Positions 4,672-6,056 of a DNA stretch of 6,056 nucleotides are shown here, piece after piece. Source of the stretch: Ga0077553 sp038215275. GTDB taxonomy: Bacteria > Acidobacteriota > Terriglobia > Bryobacterales > Bryobacteraceae. Every line of letters begins with the position of its first letter. Position 1 is the stretch's first letter. The notes under the pieces are model-generated. The model did no database searches and was not told where the DNA came from. It saw nothing but the letters and a program-made list of their open reading frames with translations. The stretch is taken from the NCBI GenBank assembly GCA_038215275.1, contig JBBQRA010000305.1, forward strand, positions 1 through 6,056, written 5' to 3'. A program made the position numbers and the translations under genes.

Positions 4672-6056
4672 ATGCGGCACGCGCTGCTCGTGATCGCCAT
4701 CGTCCTGGCCCTGCGCGTGCCGTATCTGAACCACCCGATTCAGGGCGATGACGTCTACTACCTCGTCAGCGCGCAGCACGCCCAGATCGACCCCGGCCAT
4801 CCCCTCCGCGCCAAGTTTGCCTTTGAAGGGCAAATGGTCTCCATGCAGGGCCATCCCCATGGTCCCTTCAACGCCTGGTATCTGGGAGCATTGCTCGCAA
4901 TTTTCGGGGACATCAAAGAAGTCCCTTTCCACACCGCCTATCTCCCCTTCTCTCTGATCGCCGCCCTCAGCGCTCTCTCGCTCGCCCGCCGTTTCACGCC
5001 TCACCCGCTCACCGCCACGCTCCTCTTCCTCGCCACACCTGCCTTCGTCATCAACGGCAATAGCCTTGAAACCGACGTCCCGCTTCTCGCCTTCTGGCTC
5101 CTGGCGACCGCCCTCTATACCGCCAACCGCCCCTACCTCGCCATCGCCCCGCTCATCCTCGCCGCCCTTACCGCCTACCAGTCCGTCGTCCTAATTCCCA
5201 TTCTTTTCCTGTTCAACCGCCAATACTGGCCAGTCACCCTGACCCCCGCCCTAACCATTGCGGCCTTCCAACTCTTCGAACGGTCCAGCACCGGCACCCT
5301 CCCCGCGGAAGTCCTCACCGGCTACTTCTCTCAATACGCGCTGCAATCGCTCATCAACAAGGCCCGTAACGCCGCAGCACTCACGACGCACCTCGGCTGG
5401 CTCATCTTCCCCCTCGCCACGCTGCCTGTGCTTTGGCGCTATGCCATACCCTTCGCCCTTGCTGGCGCGTTCTACGATCCGCACCCCCTCTTCTGGTTGC
5501 CCTTTTCCCTGGGCGCCAGCCTCCTGCTCTCCCTCCGGCCGAAGACCGAATGGCTCCACCAATGGATCGCCCTCTTCTTCGCCGCCGCCGTCGTCATCTT
5601 TTTCGCCGGAGCCAACCGGTATCTCCTGCCCCTGGCCCTGCCTATCGCCATCCTGGCCAGCCACTACCGGCTAGCCCGGCCCGCCATCGCCCTGCAGTTC
5701 GCCCTCTCCGCCGCGCTGGCCTTCACCAACTACCAACACTGGCAGGCGTACCGCGATTTCGTGACGCCCCCCGGCGGCCGGCTCTGGGTGAACGCTGAAT
5801 GGGGCCTACGCTTCTACGCCGAAGCGGTGGGCGGCGTGCCGCTCCTCCGCGGCGAACCCGTCCAGCCCGGCGACGCCGTTCTCACGAGTGCGCTGTCGAG
5901 CCCCGTCAACTTCACGACCGGCGGAGGCCGTGCCGCCATCACGAGCCAGGCCGAGGTCCGCCCGGCGTTGCCCTTCTGTCTCATCTGCCTTGACGGCCGC
6001 AGCGCCTACTCCTCGGCCCCGCGCGGCCTCCGGGCTTTCGATCTCACGAACGGTCC
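4672..6056 (+). CDS. GT39/ArnT-like membrane glycosyltransferase (3' end outside window)
   Basis: The frame is open from the ATG at 4672 to the window end: 461 codons and no stop. The product is a polytopic inner-membrane protein with roughly 11-12 hydrophobic segments between residues 3 and ~352, then a soluble C-terminal part. The first large loop after TM1 carries IQGDDVYY with the Asp26-Asp27 pair typical of GT-C glycosyltransferases using polyprenyl-phosphate sugars. SLETDVPLLAFWLL (131-144, Asp135) matches the second conserved segment of the PMT/ArnT group. The tail has EWGLRFYAEAVGG, a pattern seen in GT39-like proteins. Donor and acceptor cannot be read from sequence; transfer of a sugar to lipid A, protein or another envelope polymer on the periplasmic side is possible. 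The start is 7 bases after the gcvH stop, without a clear Shine-Dalgarno site, so it is probably co-transcribed with gcvTH. Confidence 0.82.
   Translation, partial: MRHALLVIAIVLALRVPYLNHPIQGDDVYYLVSAQHAQIDPGHPLRAKFAFEGQMVSMQGHPHGPFNAWYLGALLAIFGDIKEVPFHTAYLPFSLIAALSALSLARRFTPHPLTATLLFLATPAFVINGNSLETDVPLLAFWLLATALYTANRPYLAIAPLILAALTAYQSVVLIPILFLFNRQYWPVTLTPALTIAAFQLFERSSTGTLPAEVLTGYFSQYALQSLINKARNAAALTTHLGWLIFPLATLPVLWRYAIPFALAGAFYDPHPLFWLPFSLGASLLLSLRPKTEWLHQWIALFFAAAVVIFFAGANRYLLPLALPIAILASHYRLARPAIALQFALSAALAFTNYQHWQAYRDFVTPPGGRLWVNAEWGLRFYAEAVGGVPLLRGEPVQPGDAVLTSALSSPVNFTTGGGRAAITSQAEVRPALPFCLICLDGRSAYSSAPRGLRAFDLTNG

Noticed and set aside
3975..4700. Long open frame (241 codons) antisense to gcvT/gcvH
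   Set aside because: It has the same compositional shadow effect, shows no recognisable domain and spans two conserved genes on the other strand.
5251..5674. Overlapping open frames on both strands inside the glycosyltransferase
   Set aside because: One is Ser/Pro-rich and the other Gly/Glu-rich, typical out-of-frame readings. The GT39-like frame reads through without a stop and has coherent membrane segments.

Overview
The window is GC-rich and tightly packed, with strongly G/C-ending codons. It carries ordinary housekeeping and envelope genes: no mobile element, phage gene, CRISPR array, rRNA or tRNA was seen. The composition, the 'GCATKRFVR' style of OmpA lipoprotein, the fused acyltransferase and the proline-rich protein with a helical tail together suggest an Acidobacteriota relative (Bryobacter/Solibacter type). 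This is an impression from protein style, not a phylogenetic result.

Layout. Positions 2-433 (+) hold the 3' end of a proline-rich protein of unknown function. It converges on an OmpA-domain lipoprotein gene (510-1283, -), and a good intrinsic terminator for the latter lies between them (434-478). Upstream of ompA on the same strand, after a 118-base AT-richer gap, is a two-domain acyltransferase (1402-3102, -) combining a PlsC-like and an OlsB-like N-acyltransferase domain. This is the architecture of OlsF-type enzymes that make ornithine or other aminoacyl lipids. A 92-base divergent intergenic region (3103-3194) follows. Reading rightward from it are gcvT (3195-4286) and gcvH (4290-4664) of the glycine cleavage system, then a multi-membrane GT39/ArnT-like glycosyltransferase (4672 to the window end, 3' incomplete). 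These three are spaced by 3 and 7 bases and look like one operon.

How the genes work together. GcvT and GcvH are the aminomethyltransferase and lipoyl carrier of glycine cleavage. The P-protein expected next is absent, and a membrane glycosyltransferase sits in its place. The leftward pair is envelope-related: a lipid-making acyltransferase and a peptidoglycan-binding lipoprotein.

The most notable regulatory feature is an extended -10 promoter (TGCTACAAT) placed so that gcvT would be transcribed from about its own ATG, giving a leaderless mRNA. A short inverted repeat covers the place where the -35 element would be. I found no convincing undescribed system. The findings are modest observations on promoter architecture, operon content and domain variants.
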